Both the position numbers and the translations under genes were made by a program. From assembly GCA_913050105.1 (NCBI GenBank), contig CAJWZN010000002.1, positions 1 through 34,117 of the forward strand: a DNA stretch of 34,117 bases, in the 5' to 3' direction. The notes below the pieces were generated by a model. That model was not told the origin of the DNA. It ran no database searches and saw only the letters and a list, made by a program, of their open reading frames with translations. This DNA comes from an uncultured Synechococcus sp. GTDB lineage: Bacteria > Cyanobacteriota > Cyanobacteriia > PCC-6307 > Cyanobiaceae. Positions 8,682 to 17,403 of this stretch are shown one piece after another. Within the stretch, counting starts at the first letter, position 1; the number at the start of each line of letters is the position of its first letter.

Positions 8682-9608
8682 TCAGCTCACACACAGATCG
8701 CCGAGGGCCGCAAGACGAAGCTGCAGTTCTGACCAGTCGAAGCTCCTTGGATCGGAGCGTTCACCACCAAGATCCACGTGACGGTGAGTGGTGATCGATG
8801 CTGCCGGGAGGTCAAAACTATTCAGCCAGCCAGACAGAACCAAAGCCAGGCTGTCGTACTGACGAGCCGTGTAACCGGAATGGCGAGACTGCATGTTCTC
8901 GCCATCAACAGGTGTCTCAAGACTGAGATGCAGCGCGAAGTTGTTCACGCTTCCTTTCAGCGCACCGTTGGTGACGGCCCATTCTCCAAGAAAAGCGGAA
9001 AACCCTGCGCCATAGGCACGTTTCAGCGGGTTGACCAGATCAACCACCTGACCATCAAGGCCGATGAGCGAGTGATAGCTGACCTGATCTTCATCTCTGG
9101 GATGGGGCGTCTGGAAGGTGTTGATCGCCGAGGTCATGCCATAGACGGTTTCGTGCAGAACCACCACCCGGGGCGACGCATCAAGTTGCCGGCCCTTGGC
9201 ATCACGCAGCAAACGCTCTCCGAAATTGGTGGGATGAATCCCCACCGAACGACGCCAGGTTGATGAACGGCTTTTGAGTGCCTCAAGCCGCTGGAGAACT
9301 GTTGGTTTTCCCCCTTCACACTGATGTGACAGGGGAGAGGTCCAGGAACGGGAACGCGGAGCACGGGTTGCTGGGATCGACGATGAACCCTCCGGACCAG
9401 TCAGGGACGGCTTACCAACACGATCCAGCAGATCGAGCAGAGAAGGTTGATCACCTGCACCCTCATCCAGCCGTCGATCAGCAAAGATCCAACCGGCAAC
9501 CACCAGAAGGCATGAGCTGCTGAGCACAACAACAGCCAAGATCGAACGCCGATGTTTCCAGCAACGGGTCGCGTCTGCGAGGCGTCGGATCAGAGGAACC
9601 GAAACCAT
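8682..9608 (-). CDS. Membrane-anchored N-acetylmuramoyl-L-alanine amidase (Amidase_2 type)
   Basis: A 308-residue protein predicted to cut the bond between N-acetylmuramic acid and the peptide stem, or to handle muropeptides. Residues 23-42 (ILAVVVLSSSCLLVVAGWIF) form one membrane anchor, followed by a low-complexity Ser/Pro-rich linker to about residue 110 and the amidase domain. Zinc ligands by comparison with AmpD are H152 (VVVLHETVYG), H277 (HRHVDLGGE) and D286 (RSDPRSFDW). FALHLSLET matches the central strand of the fold. The ATG at 9606-9608 overlaps the upstream M61 peptidase by 19 bases, indicating cotranscription and probably translational coupling. Location is inferred to be the periplasmic face of the inner membrane. 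Confidence 0.85.
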   Translation of the reverse strand: MVSVPLIRRLADATRCWKHRRSILAVVVLSSSCLLVVAGWIFADRRLDEGAGDQPSLLDLLDRVGKPSLTGPEGSSSIPATRAPRSRSWTSPLSHQCEGGKPTVLQRLEALKSRSSTWRRSVGIHPTNFGERLLRDAKGRQLDASPRVVVLHETVYGMTSAINTFQTPHPRDEDQVSYHSLIGLDGQVVDLVNPLKRAYGAGFSAFLGEWAVTNGALKGSVNNFALHLSLETPVDGENMQSRHSGYTARQYDSLALVLSGWLNSFDLPAASITTHRHVDLGGERSDPRSFDWSELQLRLAALGDLCVS

Positions 9609-11275
9609 CGTTCTCTCAGGGCCTGTTGCTGATCGCTGGCCCCCGACTCCAAGCCCAGGGTCCATCGATCAACTCCCTTGGTCGCAATCAACTGGGTCTC
9701 GGCGAGGCAACGACGACGGGCGTAGGTGATTGTTGCGGGACGGTCGACAGTCAACAGGAAAGACAGATCTTCGGAGCTGTGCAGTCGGCGGTTGTCGACA
9801 GCGATCAATTCATCACCAGGTACGAACCCTGATACGCGAGCTGGACTGTCTGCGGCAGCCCGACGAACCACAACACGACCATTGCTGTCAGCAAGAGTGA
9901 GCCCGTGGTGGGGATGGCGGAGTGGGACTGGATCAAGCCGGGCACCGATCATGGCGAGGCAGTCGTGCAGAGGCAAGGAATCGGGTTGATCCAGCCAGAG
10001 ATCGAGATCGGTTGCCAGCTGGGGCTCCAGTGGGTTCAGCCATGCAGACAGATCGCGTCGGTGGAAGCCACGAAGGTTTTTGCCGTGGGTCTGCCAGAGG
10101 CTGCGAAGCAAATCAGCAAGCGAGCTCCCAACAACACGCAGTCGAACGTCGAGACAGAACGCCGTGGCAGCTCCCAGGCGGTAGTAGCTGACCTGACTAT
10201 CAGGCGAAACCACCGATGACTTGTAGAGCTTGATCCAGGCTTCCTGAGCGCTGGCCGAAAGGGACTGAAGCCGTCGACCAGGAGTCATCAACACCCGCGA
10301 TAACTCCTCCCCGAGATCATTGAGCAGCATCGAGCGGTCGCTGCAACCGGCGATCAGCGGCAAGGCCAGATCGAAATAGCTGGTGATTCCCTCGGCGAAC
10401 CAGAGCCCCTCACTAACGATGGAACGGCCGTAGTCGTAGGGGCGATATTCGATCGGTCGCAGTCGCCGAACATTCCACTGGTGGAGGTATTCATGGCCCA
10501 CCAGCTGAAGCAGTTGTCGGTAACCATCCTTCTTGGCCAGAGCTGCCCAGTTGAACTGAAGAACCGAGCTGTGATCGTGTTCCAGACCGCCGTAGCCGCT
10601 GTCGAGCATCTGAATCACCAACTGATAGCGATCTCCGGCTGGCGGTGGAGTTTCCATCAGCAGACAGGTGGCTTCGCACACCCGTTCAACATCAGCCTGG
10701 AAGGTCTCCGGCCATCCACTGGGTGGTTCACCAATGAGCAGAAGCTCATGGCGGTTCCCATGAACTTCAAAACAGCTGGCCGTGAAAGGCCCTGCGTGGA
10801 TCGGGCTGTCGATCAACGCATCGAAATCGGGCGCGACCCAGCCGCTGTCGGTTGGTGGCAGCGGACAGTGACCATTCCAGTGATCCGGAATGGTCAGGGA
10901 AAGGGTGTGTTGCTCCCAGCGAAACCCCTCAACTTCCATCACCACCGCAGCTGGACTGAGGGAAGCGAAATCGGAATCCAGATAAGCGGTCCGCACCGTG
11001 AGGTCCCTGGCCTCCAGCTGGTAGGTGAGGCGAAGCGGAGAAAGATCAGGGAGCTCAGCCAACCAGCGGTTGGGCGCAAGACGCTTCAGCTGCTGTGGAG
11101 CGGAAGCCGATCGAAGCTCGAGACTGTTCAAGTGCTGCGCTGGATCACGCACCGTGTATGACCCTGGGGTCCACAGCGGGAACTGCAGCACCTGACGAGT
11201 CACCACAGGTGTCCACTCGAGACTGACCAGAATCAACTGGTCCTGCGACCGGCGCAGGTCCAGGTTGATGTTCAC
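9590..11275 (-). CDS. M61 family metallopeptidase with PDZ domain (glycyl aminopeptidase-like)
   Basis: A 561-residue zinc peptidase. The N-terminal beta domain (FPLWTPGSYTVRDPAQHL) is the usual M61 opening. The zinc motif is HEYLH at 261-265, with the third ligand likely E295 in FAEGITSYF. A PDZ domain covers about 465-535 (ADSPARVSGFVPGDELIAVDNRRL). No signal peptide is visible, so it is probably cytosolic. Relatives prefer N-terminal glycine or alanine; the natural substrate is unknown. It starts at a GTG 13 bases after the DUF1257 stop and overlaps the amidase by 19 bases, so the three genes should form one transcript. Confidence 0.92.
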   Translation of the reverse strand: MNINLDLRRSQDQLILVSLEWTPVVTRQVLQFPLWTPGSYTVRDPAQHLNSLELRSASAPQQLKRLAPNRWLAELPDLSPLRLTYQLEARDLTVRTAYLDSDFASLSPAAVVMEVEGFRWEQHTLSLTIPDHWNGHCPLPPTDSGWVAPDFDALIDSPIHAGPFTASCFEVHGNRHELLLIGEPPSGWPETFQADVERVCEATCLLMETPPPAGDRYQLVIQMLDSGYGGLEHDHSSVLQFNWAALAKKDGYRQLLQLVGHEYLHQWNVRRLRPIEYRPYDYGRSIVSEGLWFAEGITSYFDLALPLIAGCSDRSMLLNDLGEELSRVLMTPGRRLQSLSASAQEAWIKLYKSSVVSPDSQVSYYRLGAATAFCLDVRLRVVGSSLADLLRSLWQTHGKNLRGFHRRDLSAWLNPLEPQLATDLDLWLDQPDSLPLHDCLAMIGARLDPVPLRHPHHGLTLADSNGRVVVRRAAADSPARVSGFVPGDELIAVDNRRLHSSEDLSFLLTVDRPATITYARRRCLAETQLIATKGVDRWTLGLESGASDQQQALRERWFRFL

Positions 11276-11288
11276 AGGACCCGTCGCA

Positions 11289-11636
11289 TCAGGACGGCTC
11301 CAGCATCATCTGAGTATCGGGTGTGAATTGTTCAGCAGCATCGAGTGCTGAACGCACGGCATAGCGCCGGGCAACCCGTTGCAGACGACCTTCGAGGCCA
11401 TGGTGGCGTGCGATCCGTTGCAGATCTCCCACCATGGTGAGGACGCCGTCACTGCCGACGATCCATCCCAAAGAAGGTGAATCACCGAACTCTGCCAAGA
11501 GATCCACCAACAAAGGATCTCTGCCGAAACGAGCCATCAAGCCGCCAACGACAACGTTGAAGCCTTCATCCCGAAGCGAAGCCTCGAGCAGATCCACACT
11601 GGTGTAGACGGTGGGCAGGATGGACAGATGGGACAT
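11289..11636 (-). CDS. DUF1257 (Ycf35-like) protein
   Basis: A 115-residue protein starting MSHLSILPTVYTSVDLLEAS. This resembles the DUF1257/Ycf35 family, whose members start MSHFS and carry LxxALxDLGF-like, LGW and a closing RYAV motif; here LLEASLRDEGF, SLGWIVGSDGVL and VARRYAVRSAL match. Function is unknown; the family occurs in cyanobacteria and in some plastid genomes. Its start codon overlaps the purN start by two bases on the opposite strand (the shared sequence is CATG). It is first in a likely operon with the M61 peptidase and the amidase. Confidence 0.75.
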   Translation of the reverse strand: MSHLSILPTVYTSVDLLEASLRDEGFNVVVGGLMARFGRDPLLVDLLAEFGDSPSLGWIVGSDGVLTMVGDLQRIARHHGLEGRLQRVARRYAVRSALDAAEQFTPDTQMMLEPS

Positions 11637-12270
11637 GAGCCGGATGCCCGCTTTTTCAGACCTTAGCCAGCAGATTCAATCCGAACAGACACCTCTACGC
11701 ATTGGCGTGATGGCGTCTGGAAACGGAAGTAATTTCGAGGCGCTGGCTCAGGCGGTGGATGCCGGAACTCTGATGGCAGAGATCAGCATGCTGGTGGTGA
11801 ACAACCCAGGCTGCGGAGCTCAGCAGCGAGCCCAACGACTCGGTGTGCCATGCACGGTGCTGGATCACCGGGTCCTGAAGGAGCGCGAACGTCTCGATCG
11901 GACCTTGGTGGATTGCTTCCGATCCGCTGCCGTTGAGGTTGTTGTGATGGCGGGCTGGATGCGGATCGTCACACCCGTGCTCATCAACGGCTACTCAGGT
12001 CGGTTGGTGAACATTCATCCATCCTTGTTGCCGAGCTTCAAGGGTCTCGATGGGATCGGGCAGGCACTGGCAGCCGGAGTGAAAATCACTGGCTGCAGCG
12101 TGCACCTGGTGACGGCTGAACTTGATGGTGGTCCGATCCTTGCCCAGGCCGCTGTACCAGTGTGGGAGGGAGACGACCATGCCAGCCTTTCTGAACGGGT
12201 GCATCAGGCGGAGCATCGCCTTCTTCCAGAAGCGATCAGCGCGATGATTCCAGTCTGGCGTCAGGGATAG
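11635..12270 (+). CDS. purN: Phosphoribosylglycinamide formyltransferase
   Basis: Transfers a formyl group from 10-formyl-tetrahydrofolate to GAR in purine synthesis. From this ATG the protein has 211 residues, close to the family norm. ASGNGSNFEAL (28-37) is the phosphate-binding loop. The catalytic triad is N126 and H128 in VNIHPSLLPSFKG and D164 in AELDGGPIL. An alternative ATG at 11644 is possible; the earlier GTG at 11611 is less likely because it would lengthen the N-terminus without conservation. The start overlaps that of the divergent DUF1257 gene, and the 3' end overlaps argC by 10 bases. Confidence 0.95.
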   Translation: MSRMPAFSDLSQQIQSEQTPLRIGVMASGNGSNFEALAQAVDAGTLMAEISMLVVNNPGCGAQQRAQRLGVPCTVLDHRVLKERERLDRTLVDCFRSAAVEVVVMAGWMRIVTPVLINGYSGRLVNIHPSLLPSFKGLDGIGQALAAGVKITGCSVHLVTAELDGGPILAQAAVPVWEGDDHASLSERVHQAEHRLLPEAISAMIPVWRQG

Positions 12271-13334
12271 AACCCCTGTTGGGGTAGTCCCGTCTCCGAT
12301 GGCAGGCCTGCCATCAGGTTGAGGCACTGAAGCCCTTGCCCTGCCTGGCCCTTGATCAGATTGTCGATGGCACTCATCAGGATGAGCCGGCCGGTGCGGC
12401 TGTCCACCTGAACAGACAACAACGCCCTGTTGCTGTTCCGGGCCCATTTGGTGGCGGGATACGTTCCCACCGGAAGCACCGAAACGCAGGGATGATGCCG
12501 GTACACGGCGTCCAGAACCGTGGTGCAATCCTCCGCGGTGAGACCCGGGTCGCGTAACCGCGCGTAAACGGTCGACAGCAGACCCCGCACCATCGGCACC
12601 AGATGCGGGGTGAATTGAAGCTGTATGTCCTGACCGGCCACGTCCTGGGCCATCTGTTCGATCTCGGATGTGTGGCGATGGCCAATCACGCCATAGGGAG
12701 AGATTGACTCCGAGGCCTCCGCCAGCAACATGGCCTCCTTCGGAACTCTTCCGCCGCCGGAGGTGCCGGTTTTGGCATCGATGACGATGCCATCCGTATC
12801 GATCAGCCCCTGCTTCAGGAATGGAAGCAGCGGCAGCAGGCTGGCTGTGGGGAAACAGCCTGGAGCCGCTACTAATGAGGCCTCCGCGATGGCGGGACCG
12901 TTCCATTCAGGAAGGCCATAAACGGCGCTGCGACAGAGAGCAGCATCGTTGCGCTGGAGGCCTTTGGCCACCTGGGCATAGACCTGCTTCCACTGGTCTA
13001 AAGATCGATAGCGGAAATCAGCGGACAGATCGACAACCTTGACGCCCCGCTCAATGAGCTGGGGAGCCATCTGACAGGCCAGTCCATTGGGGAGGCTGAG
13101 GACAGCGAAATCGGCAGCCTCAGCGATGCGGTCAGGATCGGCGGATTCGATGCGCGGATCATCTGGAAGCGGGAGGAAGGAGCACACCGAACTCCACCGT
13201 TGCCCGGCACTGCGCTCACCACCCAGAAATGTGACGGAGAAAGAAGGGTGCCCTTGGAGCAGACGGATGGTCTGCAGCCCTCCGTAGCCGGAGGCACCGA
13301 TGACTGCAACGCGCGACGTCTTAGCAGCTGCCAT
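12261..13334 (-). CDS. argC: N-acetyl-gamma-glutamyl-phosphate reductase
   Basis: NADPH-dependent reduction of N-acetylglutamyl-phosphate, the third step of arginine synthesis. From the chosen ATG the protein has 357 residues, normal for the family. SRVAVIGASGYGG is the NADP-binding loop at the N-terminus, C160 in AAPGCFPTA is the catalytic cysteine, and GHRHTSEIEQ contains the catalytic histidine. Two earlier in-frame ATG codons (13367 and 13376) would add 11 or 14 residues; the start directly before AAAKTSRVAVIG fits the family better. It converges on purN with a 10-base overlap and is divergent from ribBA. Confidence 0.96.
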   Translation of the reverse strand: MAAAKTSRVAVIGASGYGGLQTIRLLQGHPSFSVTFLGGERSAGQRWSSVCSFLPLPDDPRIESADPDRIAEAADFAVLSLPNGLACQMAPQLIERGVKVVDLSADFRYRSLDQWKQVYAQVAKGLQRNDAALCRSAVYGLPEWNGPAIAEASLVAAPGCFPTASLLPLLPFLKQGLIDTDGIVIDAKTGTSGGGRVPKEAMLLAEASESISPYGVIGHRHTSEIEQMAQDVAGQDIQLQFTPHLVPMVRGLLSTVYARLRDPGLTAEDCTTVLDAVYRHHPCVSVLPVGTYPATKWARNSNRALLSVQVDSRTGRLILMSAIDNLIKGQAGQGLQCLNLMAGLPSETGLPQQGFYP

Positions 13335-13538
13335 GCCCTCCACCGCAGACCAATTGCTACCTGCCATCGATACCAACTACCAACGTTCGATCGTACAGAG
13401 AGCGATCATGAATAATGAAGACAATCACTAAGAATCGGGACTCTGGACTCCATCGCTGCGACCCGACCGGAAACACCGATCCGCTTCGATTCAATCGCTG
13501 ATGCTCTGGCGGATATTCGCAACGGTGCGTGCATCGTT

Positions 13539-15074
13539 GTGGTGGACGACGAGCAACGTGAAAACGAAGGAGATCTGATCTGCGCGGCCCAGTTCGCAAC
13601 GCCCGAAGCCATCAACTTCATGGCAACTGAGGCGCGTGGGTTGATTTGTCTGGCGATGGAGGGCCAGCGCCTTGATGAACTCGATCTGCCCTTGATGGTT
13701 GATCGGAACACCGATGCCAATGAGACCGCTTTCACGGTGAGCATCGACGCTGGCATTGAACACGGAGTAACCACAGGCATTTCCGCTGAAGACCGTGCTG
13801 CCACCATTCAGGTCGCCCTGAATCCAGCCACCCGCCCAGCGGAACTGCGTCGCCCCGGCCATATTTTTCCTCTTCGTGCAAAACCGGGCGGCGTTCTGAA
13901 ACGCGCTGGTCACACCGAAGCAGCCGTGGACCTGTCCCAGTTGGCGGGCCTCACTCCCTCCGGCGTGATTTGTGAAATCCAAAATCAGGATGGATCGATG
14001 GCCCGCCTGCCGGAACTGCGGGCCTACGCCGATCGCTGGGGTCTGAAGTTAATCAGCATTGCGGATTTGATCAGCTACAGGCTGGACAATGAGCGGTTCG
14101 TGAAGCGCATGGCTCAGGCGGATCTGCCCAGCCAGTTCGGCACTTTCAAAATGGTGGGATATCAGAACGAGCTTGATGGCAGTCAACATCTCGCGATCAT
14201 CAAGGGGGATCCCAATGCGTTAACCGAGCCGGTGCTCGTGCGGATGCACTCGGAGTGCCTCACCGGTGATGCCTTCGGATCCCTGCGTTGCGACTGTCGC
14301 CCACAGCTGGAAGCAGCCCTTCGTCAGATCGAAACAGAGGGGGAAGGCGTCGTGGTTTACCTGCGGCAGGAGGGCCGCGGGATCGGACTGATCAACAAGC
14401 TGAAGGCATACAGCCTCCAGGAGGCCGGGCTTGACACTGTTGAGGCCAATGAACGTCTTGGCTTCCCTGCTGATCTTCGTAATTACGGGGTAGGGGCGCA
14501 AATCCTGTCCGATCTCGGCATTCACCGTCTCAGGTTGTTAACCAATAATCCACGCAAAATCGCAGGGCTTGGCGGCTATGGACTGAATGTGGAGGAACGG
14601 GTTCCGCTTGTGATGGACCCTGGCGCACACAACGCGAGTTATCTGGAAACAAAGCGGGAAAAACTCGGTCACTTGTTTGAATCCGAGAACCCGTGCATGG
14701 TTCTTGCCCTCGCGGTGAACGTTGGCCCTGAAAACTGGGCCACCGTGAGGATCGAGGTTGAAGCCATCGCCCACGCCAGTGGTTTCAGTCTTGAGGCACT
14801 GCATGAACCGCGACTGTTGGCGCTGTGGGATCGGCCACAGTTCGTCTGGAAGCTGTCCCCGGACGCGAGGGACGCTTCAGGAATGATTCGCAAGGTCGCG
14901 TCCATGGCAGCAACTGAACGGGTGGGATTGATGCGAGTGCCAACCGAACGCATGGCGCTCCACCCTCCTCAGACTCTGGAGAGGGTGGAACGTCAGCTCA
15001 AGGATCTCCTGGACAGCAGCAATGAAGGGTTATTGGAAAATGGCCCCTCATTGCTGCATTGGAAACGAAACTGA
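13539..15074 (+). CDS. ribBA: Bifunctional riboflavin enzyme RibBA (DHBP synthase / GTP cyclohydrolase II)
   Basis: Supplies both precursors of riboflavin. The first domain has RENEGD at residues 7-12 (counted from the GTG given) and the conserved [11 protein letters not shown]; the second has the zinc cysteines C240, C251 and C253 ([15 protein letters not shown]), [11 protein letters not shown] and LTNNPRK. A third stretch of about 150 residues after GTP cyclohydrolase II (from about 360) is an extension also known from other cyanobacterial RibBA proteins. The given GTG is the first canonical start, but the conserved N-terminal helix ([19 protein letters not shown]) is encoded in the same frame upstream, back to a TGA at 13416. 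No ATG, GTG or TTG lies there, so translation probably begins at a rare start such as CTG 13443 or an ATC. No FMN riboswitch was recognised. Confidence 0.93.
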   Translation: MVDDEQRENEGDLICAAQFATPEAINFMATEARGLICLAMEGQRLDELDLPLMVDRNTDANETAFTVSIDAGIEHGVTTGISAEDRAATIQVALNPATRPAELRRPGHIFPLRAKPGGVLKRAGHTEAAVDLSQLAGLTPSGVICEIQNQDGSMARLPELRAYADRWGLKLISIADLISYRLDNERFVKRMAQADLPSQFGTFKMVGYQNELDGSQHLAIIKGDPNALTEPVLVRMHSECLTGDAFGSLRCDCRPQLEAALRQIETEGEGVVVYLRQEGRGIGLINKLKAYSLQEAGLDTVEANERLGFPADLRNYGVGAQILSDLGIHRLRLLTNNPRKIAGLGGYGLNVEERVPLVMDPGAHNASYLETKREKLGHLFESENPCMVLALAVNVGPENWATVRIEVEAIAHASGFSLEALHEPRLLALWDRPQFVWKLSPDARDASGMIRKVASMAATERVGLMRVPTERMALHPPQTLERVERQLKDLLDSSNEGLLENGPSLLHWKRN

Positions 15075-15080
15075 TCAGCC

Positions 15081-15518
15081 TTACTGAATCGTCACCTTGT
15101 TGATGCGGGAGCCGTTGGCCAGCTTCAGCACGACATCCATATTTCCGGTGAGTCCGAAAACGGTGTGCACGCCATCGAGGTGGGGCTGAGCTTCGTAGCA
15201 GATGTAGAACTGCGATCCACCTGTGTTGCGGCCGGCATGGGCCATGGCGAGAGTTCCAGCCTGATGCTTCTGGTTATTGATCTCACAATCGATCTGATAG
15301 CCCGGTCCTCCAGTGCCAGCCATTCCGCGGGCACCCTCACGACTGTTGGGGCAACCGCCCTGAGCCATGAAGCCAGGAATCACACGGTGAAAGGCAAGAC
15401 CGTCGTAGAAGCCATCCTTCGCAAGCTTCACGAAATTGGCGACCGTCTTGGGTGCATCGGTCTCGAACAGCTCGAGCTCGATCAGGCCTGCTTCGGTATC
15501 CATCAAGGCCTTGGTCAT
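15081..15518 (-). CDS. Peptidyl-prolyl cis-trans isomerase, cyclophilin type
   Basis: A compact 145-residue cyclophilin with no signal peptide, so a cytosolic folding helper. The catalytic arginine is R45 in [13 protein letters not shown], with Q53 and F104 (GGSQFYIC) in the expected places and [10 protein letters not shown] closing the active site. The start [18 protein letters not shown] fits small bacterial cyclophilins; the frame is open further upstream but that part lacks conservation and would overlap mtnP. It starts 40 bases from the divergent mtnP and ends 6 bases from ribBA. Confidence 0.94.
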   Translation of the reverse strand: MTKALMDTEAGLIELELFETDAPKTVANFVKLAKDGFYDGLAFHRVIPGFMAQGGCPNSREGARGMAGTGGPGYQIDCEINNQKHQAGTLAMAHAGRNTGGSQFYICYEAQPHLDGVHTVFGLTGNMDVVLKLANGSRINKVTIQ

Positions 15519-15558
15519 GGTGGCGCGAGCAAAATTGGAGTGTAAAGAGACGACGCTG

Positions 15559-16458
15559 ATGCCCGACCTCTCCCAAGCCCGCGTCGGTGTGATTGGCGGC
15601 AGCGGGTTGTATGGAATGCCAGGCCTCAAGGAGGCCGAAGACATCAGGCTCGAAACACCCTTCGGCAGTCCGTCGGGTGCTCTACGCGTGGGAATGCTTG
15701 AAGGAATTGAGACCGTTTTTCTGGCCCGGCACGGATGCCACCATCACCTGCTTCCCAGTGAGGTTCCTTACCAGGCCAACATCTGGGCCATGCGCAAGCT
15801 GGGAGTTCGCTGGCTGATCTCGGTCTCAGCCGTGGGGTCACTTCAGGAGCATCTGCGGCCTAGAGACATGGTGGTTCCGTCGCAGTTCATCGATCGCACC
15901 CATCAGCGGCCGCAGTCATTTTTCGGCGAAGGGTGTGTAGCCCACGTCAGCCTGGCGGATCCCTTCTGCCCAAAACTGAGTGCCCTGCTGGCGAATGCGG
16001 CGGAGGCGGAGATTCCAAGCGGCCATCAGCTCCACCGTGGTGGCACATACCTCTGCATGGAGGGACCCGCTTTCTCCACCCGGGCTGAGAGCGAGCTCTA
16101 TCGAAGCTGGGGATGCTCAGTGATCGGTATGACCAACCACACCGAATCTCGGCTGGCGCGTGAAGCGGAACTGGCCTATGCCTCCCTGAGCATGGTCACC
16201 GACTTCGACTGCTGGCACACCGAGCATGAAGCGGTGAGCGTTGAGATGGTGATCGGCAATCTGCAGGCCAATGCCCAAGCCACAGAACCGATCCTGAATA
16301 ACTTGATGCGTCAGGTCGCTTTGGAGCGACCAGCCTCCGCGGCCCATCAGGCTCTGGCACAGGCTCTGATCACACCACCGGACCAGGTGCCGATGGAAAC
16401 CCGCCAACGACTGGATCTTTTGCTCCAACCCTACTGGGGTCCAGCGGATAAGGGCTGA
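15559..16458 (+). CDS. mtnP: S-methyl-5'-thioadenosine phosphorylase
   Basis: Cleaves methylthioadenosine, the by-product of polyamine synthesis, to adenine and methylthioribose-1-phosphate. The 299 residues show [11 protein letters not shown] (phosphate loop), [15 protein letters not shown], the SAVGSLQ segment, and [20 protein letters not shown] (213-220) has the two aspartates that select adenine in the human enzyme, and GMTNHTE replaces the human GMTTVPE. No other methionine-salvage gene is adjacent. Inosine specificity, as in some bacterial relatives, cannot be excluded, but the aspartates favour adenosine. The 3' end overlaps murQ by 28 bases. Confidence 0.9.
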   Translation: MPDLSQARVGVIGGSGLYGMPGLKEAEDIRLETPFGSPSGALRVGMLEGIETVFLARHGCHHHLLPSEVPYQANIWAMRKLGVRWLISVSAVGSLQEHLRPRDMVVPSQFIDRTHQRPQSFFGEGCVAHVSLADPFCPKLSALLANAAEAEIPSGHQLHRGGTYLCMEGPAFSTRAESELYRSWGCSVIGMTNHTESRLAREAELAYASLSMVTDFDCWHTEHEAVSVEMVIGNLQANAQATEPILNNLMRQVALERPASAAHQALAQALITPPDQVPMETRQRLDLLLQPYWGPADKG

Positions 16459-17399
16459 GAAAGACTGGCACCACAGGATTTCAGAGCCGGACGCAGCTGC
16501 AGATCATGCTGCTGAAGAAGAGTCTTGGCCCGATTAACGGACAACCCGGCAGCAGCCATCAACAGAGCAGTTTTGACGGAGCCCTCGGCATCGTTCAGCA
16601 GCTCCAATCCCTTGCTGCGTTCAACACCGGCCAGATCCTGAAGGATGCGCAGCGAACGGTCGACCAGTTTGCTGTTGCTGGCCGACACATCCACCATCCG
16701 ATTGCCATACACCTTCCCCAGACGCACCATCACACCTGTGGAGAGGATATTGAGCGCCATTTTGGTGGCAGTCCCCGCCTTCAATCGAGTCGACCCAGTC
16801 AGAAGTTCCGGGCCCGTCAACAGACGGATATCGAGGTCGCAGGGCAGAGGTGCTTGCTCGACGGGAACACACGCCATGGCAATTGCCAAAGCTCCGAGAT
16901 TCCGGGCATAACGAAGTGCGCCACGGACATACGGCGTGGTGCCACCGGCAGCGATCCCAACAAGGCAATCCCTGGAGCAGAAACCACGTTGCTCGAGATC
17001 AGCCCGACCGGCCTCCTCCAGATCCTCGATGCCCTCAGAGCTGCGCAACAAAGCGGGGGCGCCACCCGCCAGGACACCCTGCACCAGCTCTGGATCGCTG
17101 CAGAAGGTCGGAGGGCATTCAGCAGCATCGAGAACCCCCAGTCGACCCGAGGTGCCAGCCCCGAGATAAAACAGCCTCCCGTCTCCACGCAGACGTTCAA
17201 CAATGCCGTCCACAGCTTGGGCAAGAACAGAGGATGCAGCGGAAACGGCCTCCTGAGGTCGTCGATCCTCCTCCACAAAAAGCTTCACCAGCGCAGTGGT
17301 ATCAAGCTGATCCAGCGTTGAACTGCGCTCGTTGCTCTGTTCTGTGAGCAGATGGCCGCGGGAGTCCGACGGTCGAAGGGAAGGATCGAAACCTGCCAT
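16431..17399 (-). CDS. murQ: N-acetylmuramic acid 6-phosphate etherase
   Basis: Splits the lactyl ether of MurNAc-6-phosphate, a step in recycling of wall sugars. The 322 residues form a SIS-domain protein: FYLGAGTSGRLGVLDAAE holds the sugar-phosphate loop and E94, and E125 (SEGIEDLEEAG) is spaced 31 residues away, the same spacing as catalytic E83 and E114 in E. coli MurQ. The C-terminal helical region (RAKTLLQQHDLQLRPAL) is typical. The start MAGFDPSLRPSDSRGHLLTEQ fits the family; longer readings overlap the DUF3110 gene. It lies 4 bases after DUF3110, so it is probably cotranscribed with dnaK-dnaJ. No MurNAc kinase gene is in view, so the source of the substrate is unknown. Confidence 0.95.
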   Translation of the reverse strand: MAGFDPSLRPSDSRGHLLTEQSNERSSTLDQLDTTALVKLFVEEDRRPQEAVSAASSVLAQAVDGIVERLRGDGRLFYLGAGTSGRLGVLDAAECPPTFCSDPELVQGVLAGGAPALLRSSEGIEDLEEAGRADLEQRGFCSRDCLVGIAAGGTTPYVRGALRYARNLGALAIAMACVPVEQAPLPCDLDIRLLTGPELLTGSTRLKAGTATKMALNILSTGVMVRLGKVYGNRMVDVSASNSKLVDRSLRILQDLAGVERSKGLELLNDAEGSVKTALLMAAAGLSVNRAKTLLQQHDLQLRPALKSCGASLSQPLSAGPQ

Positions 17400-17403
17400 T
17401 GCT

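Noticed and set aside
13375-13500. FMN riboswitch ahead of ribBA
   Set aside because: The leader is too short and none of the conserved RFN-element boxes could be seen.
13408-13501. Short open frames from ATG 13408 and ATG 13415 as a leader peptide or the true ribBA start
   Set aside because: Both are out of frame with ribBA; the first stops after seven codons and the second at 13499-13501. They would need an indel to join ribBA.
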